DNA of 64,000 nucleotides from Patescibacteria group bacterium UBA2772. GTDB taxonomy: Bacteria > Patescibacteriota > Minisyncoccia > Moranbacterales > DUUL01. The translations under genes and the position numbers were made by a program. The notes under the pieces were generated by a model. It saw nothing but the letters and a program-made list of their open reading frames with translations. It made no database searches and was not told the origin of the DNA. Shown piece by piece: positions 33,819 through 42,704 of the stretch; position 1 is the stretch's first letter, and the number at the start of each line of letters is the position of its first letter. The stretch lies in contig DEIO01000017.1 in assembly GCA_002352545.1 (NCBI GenBank), positions 6,336-70,335 on the forward strand, written 5' to 3'.

Positions 33819-34598
33819 ATGGGTGTATCGTATCAGATAGTTCTCTTTGCTGTCATAATAGGTATTTTGCCTATAACTTGGTGGCTTTGGGTTATTATAA
33901 AAGAAAATCATATAGGAAAAGGAAGTATGAATCTTTTAGTAGAGATCTTTTTTTTTGGGGTTTTGACAGCTGTTCCAGCTAGTATAATTGAAATGATTAT
34001 CACTGAAACTGGTGGCGGAAATCAAATTATTGTTAGGATACAAAATCTCTGGCTTTTTGGTGAAGTACCCTTTCAGTTTATTGGTTTTTTATCAGCATTT
34101 TTAATAGCAACAATTGAAGAATTGTCTAAATTAATTGGTGTTTTAATTGCGTTGAGAAAGAGAAAGATTAAAAACCCAAACGATGGTTTGATTTTTGGCA
34201 TTATCGTAGGATTAGCATTTGCTGTGACTGAAAACGGTGTTTATTTTACTTCAGCTGTTCAGTTAAATAAAATAGCAGAATTTAGTAGTGTGGTAGCTTT
34301 TAGATTTATTCTCTCAACATCAGCTCATATAATTTATTCAGGTTTGGCAGGTCTTTTCTTGGTAAAGGCAAAATTTGCTAATGGTTTTCAAAAAATTAAA
34401 TTTGTTGGTTTGGCTATTTTATTTCCAATTTTGATTCATGCAACATTTAACTTTCTTATTGGTAGCCTAAGAAGCATAAACGAGGCGATAATGGCGATTA
34501 TAATGGCTGTGGGGCTTGTTTATGTTATGGAGCAAATATCAAGAGAACAGAGGGATAAAAATAGATTACATTGTAAAGAAAAAAATGCAAAAAGTTAA
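33819..34598 (+). CDS. PrsW-family intramembrane metalloprotease
   Basis: 259 residues with about eight hydrophobic helices. The family motifs are in order: EELSKLIGV (EExxK), AFAVTENGVYF (the second conserved Glu-Asn), SAHIIYSGLAGL (His) and HATFNFL (His). PrsW in Bacillus cleaves the anti-sigma factor RsiW; related abortive-infection (CPBP)-like proteins share the catalytic layout. The substrate here is unknown. It follows recA by 10 nt and overlaps the next gene by 14 nt, suggesting an operon. Confidence 0.88.
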   Translation: MGVSYQIVLFAVIIGILPITWWLWVIIKENHIGKGSMNLLVEIFFFGVLTAVPASIIEMIITETGGGNQIIVRIQNLWLFGEVPFQFIGFLSAFLIATIEELSKLIGVLIALRKRKIKNPNDGLIFGIIVGLAFAVTENGVYFTSAVQLNKIAEFSSVVAFRFILSTSAHIIYSGLAGLFLVKAKFANGFQKIKFVGLAILFPILIHATFNFLIGSLRSINEAIMAIIMAVGLVYVMEQISREQRDKNRLHCKEKNAKS

Positions 34599-35514
34599 TT
34601 TTAGAAAAATAAACACAATAATAGTCCTTTTTATTGGAGTCATTTTGAGTGTATGTATTTGTTTGAGAATTTTATATCCTCAAAGTTTTTTTGATATGCA
34701 AAAAAACAACAAAACAGTTGTGGAAAATAGTTTTTCAAAAAATAAAAGATATCTATCTGTTGCGCCTCAGATAAAACGTAATATCTATTCGGCAGAAATT
34801 GAGATTCAAAGCAGTAACTTTTCGGGTGATATAGTTGTGTCGAAGGGTTTCTTAGTACAACTTTATTCATTGGGTGCTGAGATCGAAACACCGGAGGAGC
34901 TGAAAAAATTTATTTTTTCTCACAACGCAAATATTCCAAATGGAAAGCTTGTTTCTAATAAAGGTGCTGTTTATATTTATTCGAAAGGGAAATGGAGACC
35001 TTTTTTAGGAGCTCAAATTTTTGAAAATCTAAAGTTTGATTGGAATCGTGTTTCTAACTTGGCTGATAATGCAAAAGGTTCGTTTGAAGAAGGTGAAAAA
35101 ATTATTTTTCGTTCACCACATCCAGACGGAACAATAATGGAAACAAAAAATGGTGAATTATTCTTGGTTTGGGAAAAAAAGTTAATGCGTATTAAAAATA
35201 AAGAAATCATCAGTAGTGTTTGGAAAAATTATTTTACTGTAAAAATAGATAAAATTACTCCTCAGGAAATTGGAAGTTGTCAAAAAAAGATAATCGGTCC
35301 TAAGTTTAAATGTGATTTTTCAAAAAATACTAGAACCATGGATTTGTCTGGGAATATTTTTATATTTTCTTTTGATAAAATGAGCGATGTTATAGGTAAT
35401 TCAAAAATAGTTCTAAATTCTTTGAACGTTCTCGATTTACAAAATCCAAAGATTACCATCAGTGTTAATAAACAAAGGGTTTTAGAGAAGTACCAACAAG
35501 AAATTTTAAAATAA
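34585..35514 (+). CDS. Single-pass exported protein, unknown function
   Basis: From ATG 34585 (MQKVNFRKINTIIVLFIG..) the product has 309 residues. This start, overlapping the end of the PrsW gene by 14 nt, puts a transmembrane helix at about residues 10-30 and is preferred over the earlier in-frame ATG at 34516, which would lie deep inside the upstream gene. The rest is an extracytoplasmic domain rich in beta strands, with a KFKCDFSKNTRT segment and a Cys pair (C..C near residues 230-242) that could form a disulfide. No family is recognised. The next gene starts 4 nt after its stop. Confidence 0.65.
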   Translation: MQKVNFRKINTIIVLFIGVILSVCICLRILYPQSFFDMQKNNKTVVENSFSKNKRYLSVAPQIKRNIYSAEIEIQSSNFSGDIVVSKGFLVQLYSLGAEIETPEELKKFIFSHNANIPNGKLVSNKGAVYIYSKGKWRPFLGAQIFENLKFDWNRVSNLADNAKGSFEEGEKIIFRSPHPDGTIMETKNGELFLVWEKKLMRIKNKEIISSVWKNYFTVKIDKITPQEIGSCQKKIIGPKFKCDFSKNTRTMDLSGNIFIFSFDKMSDVIGNSKIVLNSLNVLDLQNPKITISVNKQRVLEKYQQEILK

Positions 35515-35518
35515 AAAA

Positions 35519-35929
35519 ATGATTACTTTTGGAAAAAATATCTTAAAAAATAATGTAGTGATAGATTTTATTAAAAAGTTTGTTTTTCTTTCGTCTCTTG
35601 TTTACCTCCTTTGTTTCGCGGGAGAATCGATTTTGCCAGGGATTGTAATTGAGATTTTTAATTTTAATCTATTACTTTTTATCATTGTCGGAATGATGAC
35701 ATTTTTAATCTTTTCCAAAGATAAGAGCGCTAATATTAAAGTTAATTTGAAAAATCAAAAGAAGATTTTAATAGCATTAATTTTGATATTTATTTTTACA
35801 CTTTTTATAGTTTTGTATAAAGTTTCTCTATTTGAAACTTTTATATATACAGTTTTGTTATTGATTTTAATGGTTCAATTTAGGGATATATTCACAGGTA
35901 GCAAGAAGAAAAACCCTAATAGCCAGTAA
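35519..35929 (+). CDS. Small four-helix membrane protein, unknown function
   Basis: 136 residues with four predicted transmembrane helices (about 19-34, 42-62, 79-99, 102-120) separated by short basic loops, and a polar C-terminal tail. It starts 4 nt after the previous stop, so it belongs to the recA-prsW operon. No motif is recognised. Confidence 0.65.
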   Translation: MITFGKNILKNNVVIDFIKKFVFLSSLVYLLCFAGESILPGIVIEIFNFNLLLFIIVGMMTFLIFSKDKSANIKVNLKNQKKILIALILIFIFTLFIVLYKVSLFETFIYTVLLLILMVQFRDIFTGSKKKNPNSQ

Positions 35930-35935
35930 AAATGC

Positions 35936-35963
35936 TTGACAAAAAAATGTCATGGTATAAAAT
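35936..35963 (+). promoter_or_regulatory. Promoter of the 35970-36075 small RNA
   Basis: Perfect TTGACA (35936-35941), 16-nt spacer, TAAAAT (35958-35963). The only thing downstream on this strand is the hairpin transcript below; the next gene (pth) points the other way. Confidence 0.65.
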
Positions 35964-35969
35964 ATCATA

Positions 35970-36075
35970 ACATTTAAAGTCGAATGTTGGTACTACACCG
36001 CTTATGATTTTGGTAAGGTAACTCCCTCCTATCCCTTTCCATTTCTCATTAGCGGTGTAGTGTCTTTTTGTTTTT
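35970..36075 (+). ncRNA. Candidate ~105-nt small RNA closed by an 11-bp stem
   Basis: A good promoter is followed by about 22 unpaired nt. Then comes a perfect 11-bp stem, ACTACACCGCT (35992-36002) with AGCGGTGTAGT (36051-36061), closing a 48-nt pyrimidine-rich loop, and then GTCTTTTTGTTTTT. No start codon with a ribosome binding site lies inside. The size is near that of a bacterial SRP RNA, but the conserved SRP apical loop is missing. The long loop is unusual for a simple terminator, so an independent regulatory RNA is more likely. Confidence 0.55.
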
Positions 36076-36655
36076 AGTTAAACTCATTCATTGTTTTTTC
36101 CATTCCATGTTCTATAAAACACTTGATACACTCACAACAAGAAGAGATAATTTTTTTTAGTTCTTGTTGTTCTTCTTTCGAAAAATTTGAAAGTACAAAT
36201 TTTTCAGTAGGTATGTTTTGCCTAGAAAGCCCAGTTGAAATCCCGATTCTTAAGCGAGAAAAATCCTTAGAATGAAGATGTTCAATTATTGATTTTACTC
36301 CGTTATGTCCACCTGCTCCTGAGTTTTTGGATATCTTTATTTGTCCAAAAGGTAGGTCGAGATCATCATGGACAATTAGAATATTGGAAAGATCAATATC
36401 AAAATATTTTTTTGTAGCTAAAGTTGGAATGCCTGATAGATTCATAAATGACAATGGTTTGATAAGATAGATGTTACCACTATCTTTTATTTTTGATAAT
36501 TCTACATTAAGTTTTTTATTAAAACTGAAATTTTTAATGGATATTAAATTGAGATTTTTTAAGAGTTCTTCCAAAACCATAAATCCGATATTGTGCCTAC
36601 TTTCTTTGTAATTATTTCCTGGATTTCCGAGCCCTACAATTAAAAAATTTTCCAT
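36074..36655 (-). CDS. pth: Peptidyl-tRNA hydrolase
   Basis: Releases tRNA from prematurely dropped peptidyl-tRNA. 193 residues, family length. Motifs: LIVGLGNPGNNYKESRHNIGF (catalytic His in RHNIGF), KPLSFMNLSG, VHDDLDLPFGQIKI (catalytic Asp) and SGAGGHNGVKSI. It starts 13 nt downstream of the LCP gene's stop and is probably co-transcribed with it. Its 3' end abuts the small RNA on the opposite strand. Confidence 0.96.
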   Translation of the reverse strand: MENFLIVGLGNPGNNYKESRHNIGFMVLEELLKNLNLISIKNFSFNKKLNVELSKIKDSGNIYLIKPLSFMNLSGIPTLATKKYFDIDLSNILIVHDDLDLPFGQIKISKNSGAGGHNGVKSIIEHLHSKDFSRLRIGISTGLSRQNIPTEKFVLSNFSKEEQQELKKIISSCCECIKCFIEHGMEKTMNEFN

Positions 36656-36668
36656 TTTTGAAGTTTAT

Positions 36669-38192
36669 TTATTCTTTTTTAAATAAAACATTTCCCTCTT
36701 TATCAATAATACTTTGATCCTGAACCTTGCTAGAAGTATCTTCTTTTTTTTCATTTTGACTTTCAAAATAATCCAACGTTTCATGTGATAGACAGGCTAT
36801 GATATCAAAAGATTCGTTTGTTTTTTTCATCGTTTCCAATGTTTCTTCTGTAGCTTCTTTTGAGTATTTTACTTGAGCGTTTAGTTTAGAAGCTAGATCA
36901 TCAAGTGTAAAAATTTTAGGATCTTCAGAGACGCTAATTAAAGTATTTTCCGATGGACAAGTAGGGAGATTTTTTATGTTAGGATTAAAAATTGGACGAT
37001 ACCCTAAGTTATTGATGGATAGTTTAATTTTATGATAATCTTTTTTTCTTTCTAGTACAACAATAATTTTTGCATTTTCTTTTTTTATCTCCTCTTCTTT
37101 TCTTTTTATTTTTTCAAGATCAAATATATTCTCGGATAATTCGTGAATTTGTTTGAAATTTTTTGTTTTAGGGACGAGAACATATGCCATAACACCTCCC
37201 ATTTTTACATGAGTTGACCCTAGGAGTGAGTCATGACTCCATGCATCTAGAACTTTCGATGTAGTTTGGTAGATATTAATTTTATTAGCAAGTTCTATGA
37301 AGGCAGGAAGTTCAGTTAATTGGATGTCGGTTCTTAGATGTTCTCCAAGTGTGTCAATAATACTTCCTATTTTTGCTGGATGTGCAATTGTTTCTAGTGA
37401 AAAAGTTTTCTTTTTAGCAGCAGCGATTACTTGTTGTTGTCTTGCAGCTCTTCCAAAATCACCACCTTTGATATGTCTAACCCTTGCATATTTAAGTGCA
37501 TTTTCAGCGTCTAAATGCTGAAATCCTTTTTCTATTTCAAATGTTTCATACGAATAATTTGGACCAGGATATTTACTGTCGTAAATATCATCTTTTACTT
37601 CTACATCGATGCCATCAAGTTCTTCTATTACACTCTTGAAGCCTGCAAAATCTAAAGTTAAGTAGTAGTGTACTTTTTGGCCAGTAATGTTTTGAACAAC
37701 GCTCTTTATATTGCTCATTGACTCACTACTAGAGAGGGATTTATTTTTTTTAGAAAAAGTGTAAATTGCGTTTATCTTGGTATGATAGTTGTTTGTTTTT
37801 GGAATTTTTACATAAAAATCTCTTGGAATCGATAACATTGCTGATTTGTACGTTTTGTTGTTTATAGAGACCAATATAATAGTATCAGTTAGATACTGAG
37901 ACTTGTACCCTTCGCCACTCATACCTAAAAGTAATATGTTTGTTCTGTCGTTTCCATCATCTCTTAGTGGAATCTTATCATTTATTATAAGTGTTTTCGC
38001 TGTCTGAATAAAGCCCTTGGTTTCTATATTTTCCTCATTCTCTGTTTGAGCTATCTCTACCATGTTTTTTTCCATTTTGTATAGTTTGCATCCAATGTAC
38101 CCAGCATACAAAATAAATGGAAAAACCATTAAACAAAAGAGTCTAATAAGAAAACTTTTCCAAACAATTTTTATTTTAGTTTTTTTTGACAT
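36669..38192 (-). CDS. LytR-CpsA-Psr (LCP) family protein
   Basis: LCP enzymes transfer polyprenyl-linked glycopolymers onto the cell wall. 507 residues from ATG 38192 (a TTG one codon earlier is less likely). A basic cytoplasmic N-terminus and transmembrane helix (about 10-32) precede the LCP domain: RTNILLLGMSGEGYKSQYLTD, ILVSINNKTYKSAMLSIPRD with the catalytic Arg-Asp, VHYYLTLDFAGFKSVIEELDGIDV and LKYARVRHIKGGDFGRAARQQ. The C-terminal third contains a LytR_C-type domain. It probably attaches a surface polymer. MFS and pth genes flank it on the same strand. Confidence 0.92.
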   Translation of the reverse strand: MSKKTKIKIVWKSFLIRLFCLMVFPFILYAGYIGCKLYKMEKNMVEIAQTENEENIETKGFIQTAKTLIINDKIPLRDDGNDRTNILLLGMSGEGYKSQYLTDTIILVSINNKTYKSAMLSIPRDFYVKIPKTNNYHTKINAIYTFSKKNKSLSSSESMSNIKSVVQNITGQKVHYYLTLDFAGFKSVIEELDGIDVEVKDDIYDSKYPGPNYSYETFEIEKGFQHLDAENALKYARVRHIKGGDFGRAARQQQVIAAAKKKTFSLETIAHPAKIGSIIDTLGEHLRTDIQLTELPAFIELANKINIYQTTSKVLDAWSHDSLLGSTHVKMGGVMAYVLVPKTKNFKQIHELSENIFDLEKIKRKEEEIKKENAKIIVVLERKKDYHKIKLSINNLGYRPIFNPNIKNLPTCPSENTLISVSEDPKIFTLDDLASKLNAQVKYSKEATEETLETMKKTNESFDIIACLSHETLDYFESQNEKKEDTSSKVQDQSIIDKEGNVLFKKE

Positions 38193-38217
38193 CAATTGTT
38201 TTAGTAAGATAAATAAC

Positions 38218-39378
38218 TCAAATAAAAAAGACTAATAAAAAATTTATTCCTGTAATAATAAAAGCTAAATTTATTTTTGATAAGAAGAGCATAGAGATTA
38301 GTAGAAGGGAGATTTTTCCAATTGTGATTGGAATTTCACGAAAAATAATAAATTCATCTAAATACTTTTCTTTTCTAGCAAGTCTATATGTTTCTGCAGT
38401 ATGCGGAACAGAAAACATGATAACAAAAAAACCAGAAAATACCGATAAAATATAAATCATCACAGAATTTTCTGCAAAGAATTTTGTAATCCAAATAATA
38501 GATAACATTAAAGCTGCTATTTTTATAAAATTCTTTCTGTTTTTCCGATCAGCTTTGTGTCCCATGAAAAGAGAAAAAATAACAGTACCAACACCAAGTA
38601 ATGTTCCAATTACTCCAACAGAGAATTGATTTTTTAATACAAGAAAAACAAATAAAGGCCAAATGACAGATTCAGTTGTTCCTCCAATAATTTCTGAGCA
38701 AGTTAAGTAATAGTGTTTTTTGTATTTTTTAATAAGTTTGAGGCCTCTTTTGAAATTGAAATTAATATGAGGTTTTATTTCAGGAGTATATAACAGCAAT
38801 CCAATTGGAATTAATAATAGGAATATTCCAACCACAAATAAGACTTCAAAATTAAATACAAGTGTAATTGTTCCACCGATAAGTGGTGCTAACATTCCTG
38901 CGATGTGTTGGAATGAGATAAGCTTTCCTACCTGAGAGTTCCTACTGCCTTTTTTTGTGGAGCGTGCGAAAAGTGAATGCATTGGCACCCAATAAAGAGC
39001 TGCTTGTGCTCCACTTAAAATAGCAAGACCAAAGAAGAAAAACATATTAGGAAAGGAATTCAGTACTGGCAAGAGCAATAGATAAATCAAAGAAAGAGGT
39101 AGACTTATGAGCATGGTGTGTTTTAGCCCAAGTTTGTTTGCGATCGAACCTACAAAAAAGTTTGTTAATAAAATTGCAACTTGCCTAGCTATGAAATAAA
39201 GAAAGACAAATGGTATTGAAAAATCTATAGTTAAGAGATATATGGGAATAAAAATTTCAAATAAAGAAAAAACAAATCCTCTTATAGAATGAATTAAATA
39301 AATTCCATTTATATCTTTTTTTAACCCTTCCATGCAATGAGGGACATGAGTGTGTATGTGATGATGAAATGCGTGCAT
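38218..39378 (-). CDS. Major facilitator superfamily transporter with His-rich N-terminus
   Basis: 386 residues with about eleven or twelve hydrophobic helices in two halves. The loop 2-3 signature is recognisable (NFFVGSIANKLGLKHTMLI) and repeated in the second half (FSLFMGHKADRKNRKNFIK). The first 18 residues, MHAFHHHIHTHVPHCMEG, contain seven His and one Cys, unusual for this family, and could bind a metal ion. Substrate unknown. The stop is TGA (38218-38220), one of the clean cases showing that TGA terminates here. It lies upstream of the LCP gene on the same strand. Confidence 0.82.
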   Translation of the reverse strand: MHAFHHHIHTHVPHCMEGLKKDINGIYLIHSIRGFVFSLFEIFIPIYLLTIDFSIPFVFLYFIARQVAILLTNFFVGSIANKLGLKHTMLISLPLSLIYLLLLPVLNSFPNMFFFFGLAILSGAQAALYWVPMHSLFARSTKKGSRNSQVGKLISFQHIAGMLAPLIGGTITLVFNFEVLFVVGIFLLLIPIGLLLYTPEIKPHINFNFKRGLKLIKKYKKHYYLTCSEIIGGTTESVIWPLFVFLVLKNQFSVGVIGTLLGVGTVIFSLFMGHKADRKNRKNFIKIAALMLSIIWITKFFAENSVMIYILSVFSGFFVIMFSVPHTAETYRLARKEKYLDEFIIFREIPITIGKISLLLISMLFLSKINLAFIITGINFLLVFFI

Positions 39379-39480
39379 TAAAACAAGAAACTAAATTATT
39401 TATTAGACAATGATATTATAACACGAAAAGAGTATAAGAATAAAAATATTATTTTAATATACTTATCGATGATTGTTAAA

Positions 39481-39509
39481 TTGTTTAAAGTATCGTTTAA
39501 TGGTATAAT
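39481..39509 (+). promoter_or_regulatory. Promoter of the membrane AAA+ gene
   Basis: TTGTTT (39481-39486), 17 nt, perfect TATAAT (39504-39509), about 38 nt upstream of the start codon. Confidence 0.6.
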
Positions 39510-39547
39510 TTTTGCATAGAAAAAATAAAAATAAATTTTAAAAGCAC

Positions 39548-42004
39548 ATGGGTTTTTTGCTTTGGTATTGGACAGGAGGAGTTAAAGGTTATTTTGACAT
39601 ATGGGGTGATTTTCTTAAACATTTTTGGACAATATTTAGTGTACAGCATCTTTTTGCTACACTCTTTTCTCCTTGGAAAAAAGATCTTATGCCCAAGGAT
39701 TGGATTGGATTCCATCCTCTTTTGGCTACACAGAGAATTGTAGTCAATGCAATTTTCAGATGTTTTGGTGCCGTTGTTCGTTTTGTTGTTGCGATGATAG
39801 GTGTTGTTATAACGGGCTCAATTTTTGCTATTGGGCTTATCTTTTTTGTTGTCTGGGTTTTTTCACCAATAATTTTCATACTTTCAATTATTGGCATGGT
39901 GTTAGGAACTAATCTTTATGGTGTAGTTTTGCTTTTGGAAATATTTTTCTTTATTGGTGCCATGTTGGCCTATTTAGAGCATAAAAAAGTTCCATACCAT
40001 GAAATTTCTTTGAATAAATTGCCTAAATTTGCATGGTTTAAGAGAGTTGCACAAAGAATTGGAATTAATCCAAAAAATCTTAATTCTTCTGTATTGGCAG
40101 ATAAAATACTTCTAGCAAAGTTATTAAAAGAGCATGATATGTCACTTGAGGAATTTGATTTGATTCTAAAGTGGGAGATTGATTTACAACTTGCAAAAGA
40201 GAGATCTAAAAAGTTTTGGTTAAGAGAAAATCTTAGAAAAACAACACCAATGGGAAAGGGTTGGGAGTATGGTTATACGGTAATAATTGATAGGCATGCA
40301 ATGGAATTGTCTAATTATGATCCAACTGAATATAATCTTGTTTTGCCTATCGGGTATGATGAAGAAATTGAAATGGCAAAGCTTGTGTTAACAAAAAATG
40401 AACAGAATAATGTTTTGCTTATGGGCGATGCGGGTGTTGGTAAGAAAGCAATAATGCATCATCTTGCAAAAGAGGTTTTACAAGGTAAAGCAGGCGAAGA
40501 ATTGGATGAAAAAAGAATTATGCTAGTGGACTTAGGAAGTACAATTTCATCTGTGGTTAATAGCGGTGGAGACCCTGAACATGCTTTACATTCACTTTTT
40601 CAAGAAGCAGCCTTTGCTGGAAACATAATTTTAGCCATTGATGATATTGGAAAATATCTTGATCCTGATAAAAAATCTTCAATTAATATTGCAGCTGTTA
40701 TGGATCGCTATTTGGTGTTGCCAGATTTTCGAGTAATTGCGACTACAACAAGAAATGATTATCATACCTTAGTTGAAAAGCAAGAAGGAATAATTAAGAA
40801 TTTTGATGTTGTGGAAATTGAAGAACCAAATAACAACGAAGCAATTAGAATTTTATTACAGAAATTTAGTCAAATTGAACACAATGTTGTTGTTTTTACT
40901 TTTCAAGCAATAAGGGAAATTGTTAGAAGATCTTCTCAACTTGGGAAAATCATGCCACTACCTGGGAGGGCAATTGGATTTGCTAATAATGTTTTGTTGT
41001 ATTGGGAAAAAAATTATGCTCAAGAAGGGAAAAGAATTGGTGTGGAAGATGTTTTTCGTGTTATGAGTATTAAGACAGGGGTTAAACACGGACAGATTAG
41101 TGAAGAAGAAAAAGAGAAGCTTATGAATATGGAGAAAATGTTACATTCTAGGGTGATTGGACAAGAAGGTGCTGTAACTCAAATTGCAAATTCGATTAGA
41201 AAAATGCGTGCAGGGATAAGAAATATTAAAAAACCAGTTGGTAGTTTTTTGTTCTTGGGTCCTACTGGAGTTGGTAAAACAGAAACAGCCAAAGCTTTAG
41301 CAGAAGTTCATTTTGGGGACGAAGAGAGGATGATTAGAATTGATATGAGTGAATATAAAACACAAGAATCAATTGGTAGGTTGATTGGTTCTCAAGCCAC
41401 AGGAGAAACAGGAATTTTAACTACTAAGACAAAAGACTCACCTTTCTCGTTAATTCTATTAGATGAAATCGAAAAAGCCCACAGTGATATTTTAGATTTA
41501 TTTTTACAAGTACTTGATGAAGGTTATATTACCGATGGTTTTGGTGAAAAAATAAGCTTCAGAGGTTCAATTATTATTGCTACATCTAACGCAGGAGCTC
41601 CACTAATTAAAGAATTGGTTGAAAAAAAGGTTGAAGCTGAAAAATTAAGAAAACAACTTGTTGATCATATTGTTAATAAGGGAATGTTTAGAGTTGAATT
41701 TTTGAATCGTTTTGATGCAGTTGTTTTCTTTAGAGCTCTTCAAAATGAGCAAATGGAAAAAGTGATAGAACTTATGTTGGAAAAATTTGCTAAAAGAGTT
41801 GGTAAGGAAAAAAATATTTCAGTACGTTTTGGTGATAAAGTTGTAAGTACTGTAATTGAAAAAGGTTATGATCCTGTGTTTGGCGCACGTTCTATTAATC
41901 GATATATATCTGATAAAATAGAAGATACAATAGCAACTAAAATAATTACGCAAGATGTAAAAAGGGGAGGAGAAATTATTTTAACAGTGGATGATTTTAG
42001 TTAA
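39548..42004 (+). CDS. Membrane-anchored ClpB/ClpC-like double AAA+ ATPase
   Basis: 818 residues. Instead of a Clp N-domain it begins with about 160 residues holding three to four transmembrane helices (FGAVVRFVVAMIGVVITGSIF, FFVVWVFSPIIFILSIIG, YGVVLLLEIFFFIGAML). Two AAA+ modules follow. The first has an altered Walker A (GDAGVGKK, Lys in place of Thr) and IILAIDDIG in place of the DE Walker B, so hydrolysis there is doubtful. The second is canonical: GPTGVGKTE, LILLDEIEKAH, NRFDAVVFF and GARSINRYI. Such unfoldases remodel or disaggregate proteins; the anchor suggests substrates at the membrane. There is no adjacent protease. Confidence 0.85.
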   Translation: MGFLLWYWTGGVKGYFDIWGDFLKHFWTIFSVQHLFATLFSPWKKDLMPKDWIGFHPLLATQRIVVNAIFRCFGAVVRFVVAMIGVVITGSIFAIGLIFFVVWVFSPIIFILSIIGMVLGTNLYGVVLLLEIFFFIGAMLAYLEHKKVPYHEISLNKLPKFAWFKRVAQRIGINPKNLNSSVLADKILLAKLLKEHDMSLEEFDLILKWEIDLQLAKERSKKFWLRENLRKTTPMGKGWEYGYTVIIDRHAMELSNYDPTEYNLVLPIGYDEEIEMAKLVLTKNEQNNVLLMGDAGVGKKAIMHHLAKEVLQGKAGEELDEKRIMLVDLGSTISSVVNSGGDPEHALHSLFQEAAFAGNIILAIDDIGKYLDPDKKSSINIAAVMDRYLVLPDFRVIATTTRNDYHTLVEKQEGIIKNFDVVEIEEPNNNEAIRILLQKFSQIEHNVVVFTFQAIREIVRRSSQLGKIMPLPGRAIGFANNVLLYWEKNYAQEGKRIGVEDVFRVMSIKTGVKHGQISEEEKEKLMNMEKMLHSRVIGQEGAVTQIANSIRKMRAGIRNIKKPVGSFLFLGPTGVGKTETAKALAEVHFGDEERMIRIDMSEYKTQESIGRLIGSQATGETGILTTKTKDSPFSLILLDEIEKAHSDILDLFLQVLDEGYITDGFGEKISFRGSIIIATSNAGAPLIKELVEKKVEAEKLRKQLVDHIVNKGMFRVEFLNRFDAVVFFRALQNEQMEKVIELMLEKFAKRVGKEKNISVRFGDKVVSTVIEKGYDPVFGARSINRYISDKIEDTIATKIITQDVKRGGEIILTVDDFS

Positions 42005-42023
42005 ATAAATAGTGAAACTTTTT

Positions 42024-42057
42024 AAAAACAAAACTCCTTAAAAAGAGTTTTGTTTTT
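42024..42057. terminator. Bidirectional terminator between AAA+ gene and lysozyme-like gene C
   Basis: Perfect 13-bp stem AAAAACAAAACTC/GAGTTTTGTTTTT with an 8-nt loop. It overlaps the last two bases of gene C's stop codon. Confidence 0.8.
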
Positions 42058-42661
42058 ATTCTAAGAGTTTTTGGTAATATAAATCTACGTCACTAATCCA
42101 TTTTTGTACTCCGTAAGCACTGTGTGTTTTGCAGGAATATCCGCATTTCCAGACAATCATTTTTTTAGGTGTTGTGTATCCGGCAGTGTTTACTAAATAA
42201 CTAATTCTTTTTCCAACGATATCGACAGCTTCTTGTCGTGAGGCAAAGCAAGAATGCCTTCCGTTTCCAAGTTGATTTGGTCCGCGATATCCCCAATAAT
42301 TAAAACATTCTTTGCCTTTATATTTTGGGGTTCTCTTGCCCCAGTTACTTTCTTTTTTTGCTATACTAACAAGAAAAATAGACACTAGCTTGTCTTGTTC
42401 CATGATATAGGGAATCATTTCTTCTATGGGGTACCCCCTAACCATTTTGTGAATTCTTTTTTCTAATTCTAGTTTTTCAATGTTTTCTATTTGTGCACTT
42501 TTATCAATATAAACTGTTTCTTTTTTAAATACCATATAATACCAAGTTCCAAAAAATATAAATAATAAAATTATCAAAGAATACATTAAAAAACGGTGTA
42601 TTTTTTTTCTAGAAGAACTTTTTGTTTTATTTTGTTTTTTAGTATTTGTTTTTTGAAGCAT
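42056..42661 (-). CDS. Lysozyme-like/glucosaminidase-type secreted-domain protein C
   Basis: 201 residues, the shortest of three paralogues. A basic N-terminus and a transmembrane helix (about 26-46, FLMYSLIILLFIFFGTWYYM) are followed by the shared domain: SIFLVSIAKKESNWGKRTP, CFNYWGYRGPNQLGNG, SCFASRQEAVDIVGKRISYL and MIVWKCGYSCKTHS. It keeps the putative catalytic Glu (KES) and the Cys set. The common C-terminal stretch (D-Y/F followed by K/N-L) is also kept. Its likely place is outside the cytoplasmic membrane, acting on peptidoglycan by inference. It follows rlmH on the same strand after 43 nt. Confidence 0.72.
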   Translation of the reverse strand: MLQKTNTKKQNKTKSSSRKKIHRFLMYSLIILLFIFFGTWYYMVFKKETVYIDKSAQIENIEKLELEKRIHKMVRGYPIEEMIPYIMEQDKLVSIFLVSIAKKESNWGKRTPKYKGKECFNYWGYRGPNQLGNGRHSCFASRQEAVDIVGKRISYLVNTAGYTTPKKMIVWKCGYSCKTHSAYGVQKWISDVDLYYQKLLE

Positions 42662-42704
42662 TTTTTATTTTAATAATAGCACATAAAGATTTTGTTAAAA
42701 AAAA

